This document shows positions 1 to 6,754 of a DNA stretch of 17,668 nt, in pieces. Position numbers and translations under genes: made by a program. The notes beneath the pieces were generated by a model, which ran no database searches, was not told the DNA's origin, and was given only the letters and a program-made list of their open reading frames with translations. The stretch is taken from NCBI GenBank assembly GCA_963854565.1, contig CAWKZT010000029.1, positions 1 through 17,668 of the forward strand, read 5' to 3'. Every line of letters begins with the position of its first letter. Position 1 is the first letter of the stretch. This stretch comes from CAWKZT01 sp963854565 (GTDB lineage: Bacteria; Actinomycetota; Acidimicrobiia; Acidimicrobiales; JAHEJN01).

Positions 1-24
1 GATTGCCGTTCGTTCCGACGAGAC

Positions 25-858
25 CTAGTCGGTGAAGAATCCGCCATCGGGGTGCAGGATCGTTCCGGTGAAGTAACTGGATTCATCGCTGGCGAGGAAG
101 ACCGCGCAGTCGGCTATTTCTGATGGTGCGCCGCGCCGGCGAAGCGGAATGTTGTCGTTGAATTGCGCCACATTCTCTGCGGGCATCAGGTCGATGACAG
201 CCGTCATGTTGGTTTCGATGAAGCCAGGTCCAATGGCGTTGATCCGCACACCTGCGGGGCCAAACATGCGAGCCGCTTTCTTGGTCAACATCCATACGCC
301 GGCCTTACTAACTGTGTAGGCCAATGGTCCGGCATTAGGGTTCTTGGCGGCCACGGAAGCGACCGTGATGATCGAACCCTTGCCTGCTTCGAGCATGTGC
401 GCTCCACAGGCCTGAACCGCGTGCACGGTGCCAATGAGATTAACCTCAATCACTTTGTGCATTTCATCGATGTCGGCCTCGATGACGTCCCAGCCGGGCC
501 GTTCGGTGTATTCGAGCGCCTTGCCCAGCATCTTTGCGTCGGCTTCGATATCACCAGAGTTGTAGTCGGCGTGGGTGATTCCTGCTGCGGTCATCAATAT
601 GTCGAGTGAACCGTAGGTATCCATTGCCGCAGTGGCCATCGCATCGTGGTCACCACGATTGGTGACATCGATTCGCAGAGCGATCGCTTGCCCGCCAGCT
701 TCTACGATTTCGGCCGCAACAACCTCAGCTTTTTCGGCCTGAATGTCACCAAGCACGACGGCGGCGCCTTCTTCGGCAAATTTGAGCGCCGTGGCTCGCC
801 CGATGCCATTGCCTGCACCAGTCACAACCGCGGTACGTCCAGTAAGTCGATCTGCCAT
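25..858 (-). CDS. SDR family NAD(P)-dependent oxidoreductase
   Basis: A 277-residue classical short-chain dehydrogenase, a cytosolic NAD(P)(H)-dependent alcohol/ketone oxidoreductase. Visible motifs are the Rossmann glycine motif TGAGNGIG at residues 13-20, TAAG at 90-93 in place of the usual NAAG, catalytic Asn140, Ser168 in VAS, and YTVSK with Tyr181 and Lys185, followed by PGFIETNM (211-218). Asp38 after the second beta strand (LGDIQ) favours NAD over NADP. The family is usually about 250 residues; the extra length sits between TAAG and Asn140 (about residues 95-130), which may form a lid over the substrate pocket. The ATG at 858 is preceded by TAAGGGA at a workable distance. It lies divergent from pyruvate kinase and probably heads a transcript running off the left edge. 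The substrate cannot be told from sequence. Confidence 0.93.
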   Translation of the reverse strand: MADRLTGRTAVVTGAGNGIGRATALKFAEEGAAVVLGDIQAEKAEVVAAEIVEAGGQAIALRIDVTNRGDHDAMATAAMDTYGSLDILMTAAGITHADYNSGDIEADAKMLGKALEYTERPGWDVIEADIDEMHKVIEVNLIGTVHAVQACGAHMLEAGKGSIITVASVAAKNPNAGPLAYTVSKAGVWMLTKKAARMFGPAGVRINAIGPGFIETNMTAVIDLMPAENVAQFNDNIPLRRRGAPSEIADCAVFLASDESSYFTGTILHPDGGFFTD

Positions 859-917
859 GAAATAGTCCCTTAGCGGGCTAAATCAGCCCTATGGAATCAA
901 GCCGGGGATGGCCCGGC

Positions 918-942
918 CACTACCGAAAGCAATCCGGTAGTG
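918..942. repeat. 8-bp inverted repeat upstream of the SDR gene
   Basis: CACTACCG (918-925) and CGGTAGTG (935-942) are perfect inverted arms around a 9-base spacer. The element lies 60 bases before the SDR start codon, inside the presumed leader or promoter of that gene. It could be an operator for a dimeric regulator or a small leader hairpin; sequence alone does not decide. Confidence 0.5.
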
Positions 943-981
943 AATGGACCATAGTGCGAGGGTCCCAGCACCCAGAAATCA

Positions 982-1034
982 CCAACTGGTAGGCCCAACA
1001 CACACCCCAACCCCCAACGGGGCCTACCAGTTGG
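982..1034. repeat. 15-bp perfect palindrome with C-rich loop
   Basis: CCAACTGGTAGGCCC (982-996) is exactly complementary to GGGCCTACCAGTTGG (1020-1034), separated by 23 bases (997-1019) that are almost only A and C on the plus strand, so G/T-rich on the minus strand with runs of five and four G. The element sits midway between the divergent SDR and pyruvate kinase genes, so it cannot terminate either of them. No T-tract follows it on either strand. An operator, a leader hairpin or the end of a small antisense RNA are all possible. Confidence 0.6.
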
Positions 1035-1217
1035 ATGGTGGTGGGGTTCACCTCATCAAGTGCGCTTTTGCCACCAAACCAAACTCGAAAGAATGCGAAA
1101 TCTGACAATCGCCATTCAATTGGTGCTAGATCTGGATAGAACGGGAGCGTAGTTGTCGCCCTTGATACAACGTGGTTTCAAAGGGTTCGACCGTCTCATC
1201 GCTCGTCCCCCTTCTTT

Positions 1218-1221
1218 GGAG
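1218..1221 (+). promoter_or_regulatory. Ribosome binding site deciding the pyruvate kinase start
   Basis: GGAG at 1218-1221 lies six bases before the GTG at 1228. A rival GGGAG at 1143-1147 precedes an in-frame TTG at 1153. The GTG start puts the protein beginning at the conserved RRTKIVATIGP segment, where the family normally begins. Confidence 0.55.
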
Positions 1222-1227
1222 CACTCT

Positions 1228-2655
1228 GTGCGTCGCACAAAAATCGTTGCCACTATTGGCCCTGCCTCTCGATCTCCCGAAACGCTCATCGCCATGATGG
1301 AAGCAGGTCTCGATGTCGCCCGCATTGGCATGGCCCATGGCTCACTCGAAGATCACCTTGAGACCTACCAACTCGTGCGCGAAGCCGCGGCGGCGTGCAA
1401 CAAAGACATAGCCATACTAATCGACCTTCCTGGTCCCAAGGTTCGTTGCTCCCCATTCGAAGAGGGTGGAACTCGCCTCAAAGACGGTCAAGCCATCACC
1501 ATCATCGCAGGCGGTAAATCGAGCAACGACAAGGTCATCTCAATCGACTACGAAAGCGTGGCTGAAGACGTCATGATTGGCGATCAGCTAGCTCTTGGCG
1601 ACGGCAACATCAGCCTCGTAGTTGATGCCAAAGAGGGCGACAAGGTCCTCGGTCATATTTTGCGCGGCGGCTTGGCTCAAGGTCGCCCCGGATTCCAAAT
1701 TCCATCCAATCGTCTCCGTATCGGCACGCCTACTGCACAAGACCTGGTCTACGTGGATGCCTTCGTCAAGGCAGGTGCCGACATGATCGCCGTGTCATTC
1801 GTACGCTCCGCTCACGACATGCGCAGCCTCGGCACCGAGCCTGCCCCCAAGGGCCCATTACTCATAGCCAAGATCGAAACCGAAGCCGCCATCGAAAACC
1901 TGGACGGCATCATCGAGTTCTCCGACGCCGTCATGGTGGCTCGCGGCGACCTAGGTCTCGAGTTCCCGATTGCCGAACTTCCCCACCTCCAGAAGCGCAT
2001 CATCCACGAATGCGTTGCTCGCGGGCGTCCGGTAATTACCGCCACCCAAATGCTCGAATCCATGGTCCACTCCCCCGTTCCCACACGCGCCGAGGCCACC
2101 GACGCCGCCAACGCCGTGTTTGACGGCACCAGCGCCGTAATGTTGTCGGGTGAATCCGCCATCGGAATCGACCCCACCAACGCAGTAGCAACCCTGGCCC
2201 GCATAATCGAACGAGCCGACGAAGAGTTCAACCAACATGTTTGGGCCGACGTCCTCATTTCTGAAGGCCGCCGAACCAGTGGCGACGTGGCCACAACGAC
2301 AACCGACGCCATCAGCAGCGCTGCGTGCCGCGTAGCCGAAGAAATCAACGCCACCGCCATCATGTGTCTTTCGCGCACCGGCTTCACCATCCGTGCCGTT
2401 TCTCGGTTCCGCCCTGCTCAGCCCATCTTGGCCGTAAGCCCTGACGAGCGGACCATTCGTCAACTGCAACTCAGTTGGGGCACTCTCTGCGAACACATAG
2501 CCGATCAAGCAACTACCCGCGACACTGTCGACCTAGCCCTCATCAATGCCCGCGATCATGGTCATGTACAAACCGGCGACGCCGTCGTGGTCATCTCCGG
2601 CCTATCGGCCAAGACCAAAGCCACCGACACCATCCAGGTAGTACTAGTTCCTTAA
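1228..2655 (+). CDS. pyk: Pyruvate kinase, cation-site variant
   Basis: Pyruvate kinase transfers phosphate from phosphoenolpyruvate to ADP, the last step of glycolysis, in the cytosol. From the GTG at 1228 it is 475 residues, the usual bacterial length; a TTG at 1153 would add 25 residues. The A domain begins RRTKIVATIGPAS. Active-site residues are present: Arg32, Lys215 and Glu217 in AKIE, Asp241 in MVARGDLG, and Thr273 in ATQMLESM. The B domain spans about 72-165 and the C-terminal regulatory domain about 340-475. The usual R-x-N-x-S-H-G loop reads RIGMAHG, so the two K+-ligand positions carry Gly34 and Ala36. DLPGPK has Leu67 and Lys71 at the positions that mark K+-independent pyruvate kinases. 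All other core motifs look functional. It stands alone on its strand. Confidence 0.95.
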   Translation: MRRTKIVATIGPASRSPETLIAMMEAGLDVARIGMAHGSLEDHLETYQLVREAAAACNKDIAILIDLPGPKVRCSPFEEGGTRLKDGQAITIIAGGKSSNDKVISIDYESVAEDVMIGDQLALGDGNISLVVDAKEGDKVLGHILRGGLAQGRPGFQIPSNRLRIGTPTAQDLVYVDAFVKAGADMIAVSFVRSAHDMRSLGTEPAPKGPLLIAKIETEAAIENLDGIIEFSDAVMVARGDLGLEFPIAELPHLQKRIIHECVARGRPVITATQMLESMVHSPVPTRAEATDAANAVFDGTSAVMLSGESAIGIDPTNAVATLARIIERADEEFNQHVWADVLISEGRRTSGDVATTTTDAISSAACRVAEEINATAIMCLSRTGFTIRAVSRFRPAQPILAVSPDERTIRQLQLSWGTLCEHIADQATTRDTVDLALINARDHGHVQTGDAVVVISGLSAKTKATDTIQVVLVP

Positions 2656-2785
2656 CTTGGTTCTTCGCCGCCTAGGCGCTCATCACTAGTCGACCGAGGA
2701 CACGGCCGACCCCCTTTGGTTCTTCAACTTGGTTCTTCGCCGCCTAGGCGCTCATCACTAGTCGACCGAGGACACGGCCGACCCC
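2654..2785. repeat. Perfect 60-bp direct repeat in tandem, convergent gene gap
   Basis: Bases 2654-2713 recur without mismatch at 2726-2785, a 72-base period with a 12-base spacer. The first copy begins inside the stop codon of pyruvate kinase and the second ends four bases before the stop of the opposing hydrolase gene. Each copy holds the palindrome CGCCTAGGCG (2669-2678 and 2741-2750) and an imperfect hairpin, GTCGACCG paired with CGGCCGAC around AGGACA (2689-2710 and 2761-2782). TTGGTTCTTC occurs a third time in the spacer (2716-2725), which suggests duplication through short homology. The hairpins may help end transcription in both directions, but no T-tract follows. Confidence 0.85.
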
Positions 2786-2789
2786 ACGA

Positions 2790-3644
2790 TCAGAGGTTCG
2801 CCAAGTTTTTCTTAATCGCTTCAGCAATTTGGCCAGGGTCTTCCATCGGGCCGAAATGACTAAGTTCCTCGAAGGTTTCTAACGGCACATCACTTCGTTG
2901 GTTCGCTATCAGTGGAGCGAACTCCGCAGGGCCAAACTGATCGCCGCTGCGAGCGATCGTGACTGGCATGGTGGTGTTGGCGAAGTCATCAAACATGTTG
3001 GGGATCCAACCCCCGAACACGTTGCTTTCAGTTTCGGGGCGGCAACGCAAGGTAACTTTTCCGTCGGGTGTTGGCTCAAAACCGTAGTCAACATAGACCC
3101 GGAGCGCTTCGGGTGTGGCACTGTCGAAGGGCGGTTTGGCCGCATAGTGCTGAAAGGCATCATCGTATGAGTCGAACTCCGCGCGGCGACGGCGGGCAAT
3201 TTCGGCCAGTGGATTACCAAGAGGTGCGGAACCCTCCGGCGCGGCCGGGAAAAGTATTGGCTCGTAAAGATAGGCCGCTTTGATAATGCCGGGGAAAGCC
3301 ATATCGACGCCCACAACAGCAGCCCCACCCATAGACCAGCCAACGGCCAACACCGGCACATCGGTCACGGCGCCAATGACGGCCAAAGCATCAGCAACCA
3401 TTCGATCCCAAGTCACCGGGGTCGTGGAAGTAGGCAACGGCGAGTGACCATGACCCCGGAAATCGAAGGACCAGCAATCGAAGTCGTCGACAAGGTGATC
3501 GGCCACTGGCTGCCAGATATGCCCATGAAAACCAGTGGCATGAAGCATCATCAGGATTGGTCGGCCGGTGCCATGATCAGGACCAAGATGGTGCACGGTA
3601 ATCTGCACGCCATCGCGCGAGGGGACTATCACTGGATTGGTCAT
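2790..3644 (-). CDS. Alpha/beta-fold hydrolase
   Basis: A 284-residue soluble hydrolase of the alpha/beta superfamily. The oxyanion-hole segment HATGFHG is at 35-41, the strand with FDFRGHG at 60-66, and the nucleophile elbow GWSMGG at 102-107 puts the serine at 104. Asp235 in SGDQFGP and His263 in LSHFGPMEDP complete the triad. A cap domain lies around 130-215. The C-terminal LSHFGPMEDP arrangement is typical of haloalkane dehalogenase- and esterase-like members, but a serine nucleophile points to ester, lactone or peroxidase-type chemistry and not dehalogenation. It begins 15 bases after the oxygenase gene without a clear ribosome binding site, so it is probably co-transcribed and translationally dependent on it. 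Substrate unknown. Confidence 0.92.
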   Translation of the reverse strand: MTNPVIVPSRDGVQITVHHLGPDHGTGRPILMMLHATGFHGHIWQPVADHLVDDFDCWSFDFRGHGHSPLPTSTTPVTWDRMVADALAVIGAVTDVPVLAVGWSMGGAAVVGVDMAFPGIIKAAYLYEPILFPAAPEGSAPLGNPLAEIARRRRAEFDSYDDAFQHYAAKPPFDSATPEALRVYVDYGFEPTPDGKVTLRCRPETESNVFGGWIPNMFDDFANTTMPVTIARSGDQFGPAEFAPLIANQRSDVPLETFEELSHFGPMEDPGQIAEAIKKNLANL

Positions 3645-3659
3645 ATCGCGTAGCAGTGG

Positions 3660-4634
3660 TCAGTCGCTGACGCGACGGCCGTCTTCTACCAGGTTGATTT
3701 CGTAGAGCACCTTGTCGAGCGCATCAGCGGCCGATATCGCCCCGTAGCGCTGTGGATTGTCGGGGCCACAACAACTCGGCAGTGGCGACAGAATCGTCCA
3801 CGGACTGGGGTGGCAGAACTGCACCACCGAATACCGTTCACCGGGTTGGCCAGGGTCGGCCACGACCCGATGGATGCCACTGGGGATCACATCGTTAGAT
3901 AGCCGTTCGAGCATCATGCCCGTATTAATAATCATGTGTCGCGGGGGCGGCTTGGCATCCATGTACTCGCCCTCAAATTTCACTTGCAAACCACGGGCAG
4001 TAGCGCGAGGAAGGGCAGTAATGAGATTGATGTCGGCGTGCTCGCCCGCCCAAACATGTGCACCACCTGGGGCACCCTGCATGTCGGGGTAACGAATGGA
4101 CCGGGTGAGCGTGGCACCATCGGTGAGAAGATCATCAAACAGCGACTCGTGGACACCCAGACCTACCGCAATGATTCGGAGGAAACGACGCTGGACGTCC
4201 TCGACCTGATTATGGAACCGCAACAACACATCGGTAATGCCCGGAACCGCAGCCTCAGGAAGAACAGGAGCGTTGTACCGGTGCGGGAACCGGGTGCGAA
4301 GTGGGTGCCCGGCGGGAAGATTGGTGCCCCAGTTGAGCATTTCCTTCCAGTCGGGCGCATCAGAACTTGCCGCCGTCTCTACCAACAGACCGGTGTAGCC
4401 CGATTGTCCGTGACTACCTTCGACCACATATTCAGCTTTTACTTCGGCGCTCTTATGGAAGAACTCGGCCAACATCCCGTAGGCATCGTCGAGCAACGTC
4501 TCACTGATATCGCTTGTCGTGTACACAAACCCAGTGGCCAGGCTGCGCATAACGCCATCGACTACCGCTGATCGCGCGGCAGCGTCACCGTTTTCGAATG
4601 CTAGGAGATCTACGTCAAGAATTGCATCACTCAT
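3660..4634 (-). CDS. 2-oxoglutarate/Fe(II)-dependent oxygenase, isopenicillin N synthase-like
   Basis: A 324-residue enzyme of the isopenicillin N synthase/2-oxoglutarate oxygenase superfamily. The N-terminal DIOX_N-type segment covers about 5-120. The jelly-roll core carries the iron ligands His199 and Asp201 (EHADIN) and His255 (SGIHRV), and Arg267 with Ser269 (ERYSV) at the 2-oxoglutarate carboxylate site. The RxS motif favours a 2-oxoglutarate co-substrate over the ACC oxidase type. Such enzymes hydroxylate, desaturate or cyclise small molecules. The ATG at 4634 is nine bases after the small membrane protein gene, and the hydrolase follows 15 bases later, so the two may act in one pathway. 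The substrate cannot be read from sequence. Confidence 0.92.
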   Translation of the reverse strand: MSDAILDVDLLAFENGDAAARSAVVDGVMRSLATGFVYTTSDISETLLDDAYGMLAEFFHKSAEVKAEYVVEGSHGQSGYTGLLVETAASSDAPDWKEMLNWGTNLPAGHPLRTRFPHRYNAPVLPEAAVPGITDVLLRFHNQVEDVQRRFLRIIAVGLGVHESLFDDLLTDGATLTRSIRYPDMQGAPGGAHVWAGEHADINLITALPRATARGLQVKFEGEYMDAKPPPRHMIINTGMMLERLSNDVIPSGIHRVVADPGQPGERYSVVQFCHPSPWTILSPLPSCCGPDNPQRYGAISAADALDKVLYEINLVEDGRRVSD

Positions 4635-4643
4635 AGTTGTACT

Positions 4644-4850
4644 TTAGGCAAGCAAACTGACCAATGCCCAAAGGGCCGAGATAGCACCCACCGCAATCAT
4701 GACCAGGCTGCGAGCCAAAGGCGGCCGTTCGAGGTCGTTTTCGTATTTTTGATTCTCGGGGGGGCGAACCAGTGCCAAGGCAGTACCGAATGCCAATGCT
4801 CCACCCATAGCAATCACGAGGTAGGCCAGAAGATCTTCACCAAGAAACAT
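4644..4850 (-). CDS. Small two-helix membrane protein
   Basis: I do not recognise this 68-residue protein. It has two hydrophobic stretches, about residues 7-28 (LLAYLVIAMGGALAFGTALA) and 46-67 (ending ISALWALVSLLA), joined by a charged, proline-containing loop (RPPENQKYENDLERPP). The topology would be a helical hairpin in the cytoplasmic membrane. It starts eight bases after the stop of the lytic transglycosylase gene and ends nine bases before the oxygenase, so it is almost certainly part of that transcript. Its tight placement and protein-like composition argue for a real gene. A role as a membrane partner of the transglycosylase is only a guess. Confidence 0.75.
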   Translation of the reverse strand: MFLGEDLLAYLVIAMGGALAFGTALALVRPPENQKYENDLERPPLARSLVMIAVGAISALWALVSLLA

Positions 4851-4858
4851 GCGCAGGC

Positions 4859-6205
4859 CTAACTTTGATCGCTCGTAGCGACATCGAACTCGTCGTACTG
4901 GTGTACATATTCGAGCACCGCATCGACATAATCAGCGGAATTATTGTAGGTGCGATATGCAGATCGGAGTTGATCATCGTCGGTCATTGGAGACACGCGA
5001 GTGCACAAATACACGGCGACCGTGGCCGCACCGTCGTACATGTTGTTGGGATCAGCAAATCCGTCATCGGTGGCGTCGACAGCAACTTGACGCCACGAAC
5101 GAGGCAGGAACTGAAACAGTCCCACGGCCCGGTCGTACACGGCATCGCCGTCGAGGGCTCCGCCATCAGTATCGAACACCGTCACTGTTCCGTCTACTGT
5201 GCCGTCCAACACGATGCCAAGGAAGGGCGTGGTGACAGTACCGGTGGCATCGATAAAGCCATTCTTGTCGCGCCCATGGTTGGACTCGACACGACCAATT
5301 CCCGCAATAGCCTGCCAGCGCAACGCACACTCCGGATAGGTAACCGCCGTGACGGCCTCAGCATGCAGATAGGCGTCGAGCGTCACCAGTGATAGACCGA
5401 GTCCGCTAACCCGAGCCCCCATACGACTCTCAGCCAACTCGGCCAGTTGCTCGGGGACCAGTATTTCGAGACGGTCGCGCTCTTGTGTCGCGGCGTCCAA
5501 TTGTCGGACTATGGAGGCATGAAGACTGTCTTGCTCAGCAATGGCAGCCTCAAACTGGTCGACGTCGTCCAAGAGATCCGCTAACACGGCCTGGCCAACT
5601 TCGCGACGAGTCGTGAGATCTTCGACCGCCACACCAACCAACGTATTCCGCGTGGCATTGGTGTAGAGCACTTCAAGATTCTCGCCGGCCGACTGGCCCG
5701 AGTGACCAAACACGTAGCGTGTGACAGCGGTAGATTTTAGGGCTTCGGAAACCATTGCTTGGTCGGTTTGAATGGCAGACAAGTCCAGTTGGCTAATAGC
5801 CCGGTGAGCTTCTAGCGCGGTAGCTAACTCGCCATATTGCCCTTCGCTTCGCGTCAGCGTACGAACCTGCAGACGAAAGCTAGCTAACGCGGTTGCGTCG
5901 ACGACCAACTGATCGCGGAGTTCCTGAATATCGTTTCCGTCGACGGGGACTCCGGCTGACCTTGGATCGATGGTTCCGATACTGCGCCAACGTTCACCTA
6001 AACCGACAGAGTCTAAGGCCGACAACAATGCCACGTCGACCGTCGCGTCAAGCTGCGACTCCTCCGAGATTGACGAGACATCGTCAGCTGATGGTTCGGT
6101 TCCCGTAAGAGCTCGGAGTACGCCAACCTGCGCGCTCGTAGCTGAGGCCGCCGCAAACACTGCCACGACAGCCACTAAAGCTGTCCACCCACGCATGTTC
6201 CTCAC
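4859..6205 (-). CDS. Secreted lytic transglycosylase with N-terminal helical region
   Basis: A 448-residue exported protein. Residues 1-25 form a signal peptide (charged start, hydrophobic 8-20, ATSAQ cleavage region). Residues about 85-260 are rich in Ala, Leu, Glu and Gln and probably helical or coiled coil. The C-terminal domain (about 290-435) matches the MltB-type transglycosylase fold: AIAGIGRVESNHG with catalytic Glu307, AVGLFQFLPRSW (360-371), the DPNNMYDGAATVAVYLC segment and RTYNNS (418-423). Lytic transglycosylases cleave peptidoglycan glycan strands to 1,6-anhydro ends. Cys293 and Cys401 could form a disulfide. The frame opens with GTG at 6205; an ATG at 6196 preceded by GAGG is an equally good start. 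It follows the anti-sigma gene by 28 bases, suggesting an envelope role. The PcsB-like layout of helices plus wall hydrolase is notable. Confidence 0.88.
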   Translation of the reverse strand: MRNMRGWTALVAVVAVFAAASATSAQVGVLRALTGTEPSADDVSSISEESQLDATVDVALLSALDSVGLGERWRSIGTIDPRSAGVPVDGNDIQELRDQLVVDATALASFRLQVRTLTRSEGQYGELATALEAHRAISQLDLSAIQTDQAMVSEALKSTAVTRYVFGHSGQSAGENLEVLYTNATRNTLVGVAVEDLTTRREVGQAVLADLLDDVDQFEAAIAEQDSLHASIVRQLDAATQERDRLEILVPEQLAELAESRMGARVSGLGLSLVTLDAYLHAEAVTAVTYPECALRWQAIAGIGRVESNHGRDKNGFIDATGTVTTPFLGIVLDGTVDGTVTVFDTDGGALDGDAVYDRAVGLFQFLPRSWRQVAVDATDDGFADPNNMYDGAATVAVYLCTRVSPMTDDDQLRSAYRTYNNSADYVDAVLEYVHQYDEFDVATSDQS

Positions 6206-6233
6206 GGCAGGTCAAAAGTGAAAGGTTGCAACA

Positions 6234-6539
6234 TTAGTGATCTCCGGGAGATGACCCTGCTGCTAGCTCGAGGGCAAACACCCGAAGGCGTTCGACCACG
6301 GCGGGATCGGGATCTTGACAACGCGTGATCGCCGTCTGAATAGCGGAGAACGTTTCGGCATCAAGCCCGCATTCTTCACACATTTCGAGATGACCAATAA
6401 CGTTGCCCACGGTTGGCCCACAGAGCTCACCATCGAGATGCGCATGCAAGACGCGCATCACCTCAGCACAACTTGGGTCACCTGGCAGCTCTACGGCTGC
6501 GGGATCAACTGGCTTGGGCTGCCAAAACTTCCAGCGCAA
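6234..6539 (-). CDS. Zinc-binding (ZAS/zf-HC2) anti-sigma factor, RsrA-like
   Basis: Starting from the TTG at 6539, which has GGAG seven bases upstream, this is a 101-residue soluble protein. A GTG at 6632 would give 132 residues, but the added 31 do not look protein-like. The ZAS signature is clear: Cys24, the helix LHAHLDGEL (31-39), then His50-x3-Cys54-x2-Cys57 (HLEMCEEC). Additional cysteines are at 40 and 74. RsrA-type anti-sigma factors bind zinc through these residues, hold an ECF sigma factor and release it on thiol oxidation. No sigma factor gene adjoins it here, and no transmembrane segment is present. The lytic transglycosylase gene follows by 28 bases. Other zf-HC2 proteins with a different partner remain possible. 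Confidence 0.8.
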   Translation of the reverse strand: MRWKFWQPKPVDPAAVELPGDPSCAEVMRVLHAHLDGELCGPTVGNVIGHLEMCEECGLDAETFSAIQTAITRCQDPDPAVVERLRVFALELAAGSSPGDH

Positions 6540-6546
6540 GACACCA

Positions 6547-6550
6547 CTCC
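6547..6550 (-). promoter_or_regulatory. Ribosome binding site deciding the anti-sigma start
   Basis: Read on the minus strand, GGAG lies seven bases before the TTG at 6539. The alternative GTG at 6632 has only a distant AGG. This supports the shorter protein. Confidence 0.45.
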
Positions 6551-6720
6551 GTACTCGAGAAACCGCATAAGCGGCCGGCGCCCTAATTGGCGTCGGGTAT
6601 CCAGGGTAGAGGCAATACGAAGTGCTATGCACAGTCGACGGCCTACTAATTACGCCAGGTCAGTTAGCGGTCATCAACCTTAGGTCCTTTGGATCCTCGT
6701 CGGCGACGTTAAAAACTGGT

Positions 6721-6733
6721 CAAAAGTCTTTTG
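6721..6733. repeat. 13-base palindrome CAAAAGTCTTTTG
   Basis: A perfect palindrome about a central base, too tight to form a hairpin, so more like a protein-binding site. It is in the 215-base gap between the metallo-beta-lactamase-fold gene and the anti-sigma gene. On the minus strand it is followed directly by ACC, creating TTGACC, a -35-like hexamer. No good -10 is found at 16-18 bases from it. Confidence 0.35.
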
Positions 6734-6754
6734 TTCATAGGGTTAGACCCATAT

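Larger units (their letters stand above)
859..1227. other. Divergent intergenic region between SDR and pyruvate kinase
   Basis: About 370 bases with no convincing gene. It holds the 8-bp and 15-bp inverted repeats listed separately and must contain the promoters of both flanking genes. I see no clear -35/-10 pair. On the plus strand CTGACA near 1102 is followed only by weak -10 candidates. The right end (1153-1227) is an in-frame extension of the kinase reading frame from a TTG codon, which I regard as leader. Confidence 0.6.

Noticed and set aside
1153..1227. N-terminal extension of pyruvate kinase from TTG at 1153
   Set aside because: The added 25 residues precede the usual family start, and a better-spaced GGAG precedes the GTG at 1228; kept only as an alternative.
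2669..2785. Clustered six-base palindromes (CCTAGG, ACTAGT, GTCGAC, CGGCCG) in the 60-bp repeat, suggestive of a cloning linker
   Set aside because: The first copy runs directly from the pyk stop codon and the composition matches the surroundings; no vector sequence is seen, and such hexamers occur by chance.
3936..4571. A 211-codon open frame antisense to the 2-oxoglutarate oxygenase, and similar long antisense frames at 1812-2390, 13443-14144 and 15377-16024
   Set aside because: Each lies opposite a gene with clear catalytic motifs, has no recognisable motif and no ribosome binding site, and is expected from G+C-rich codon use.
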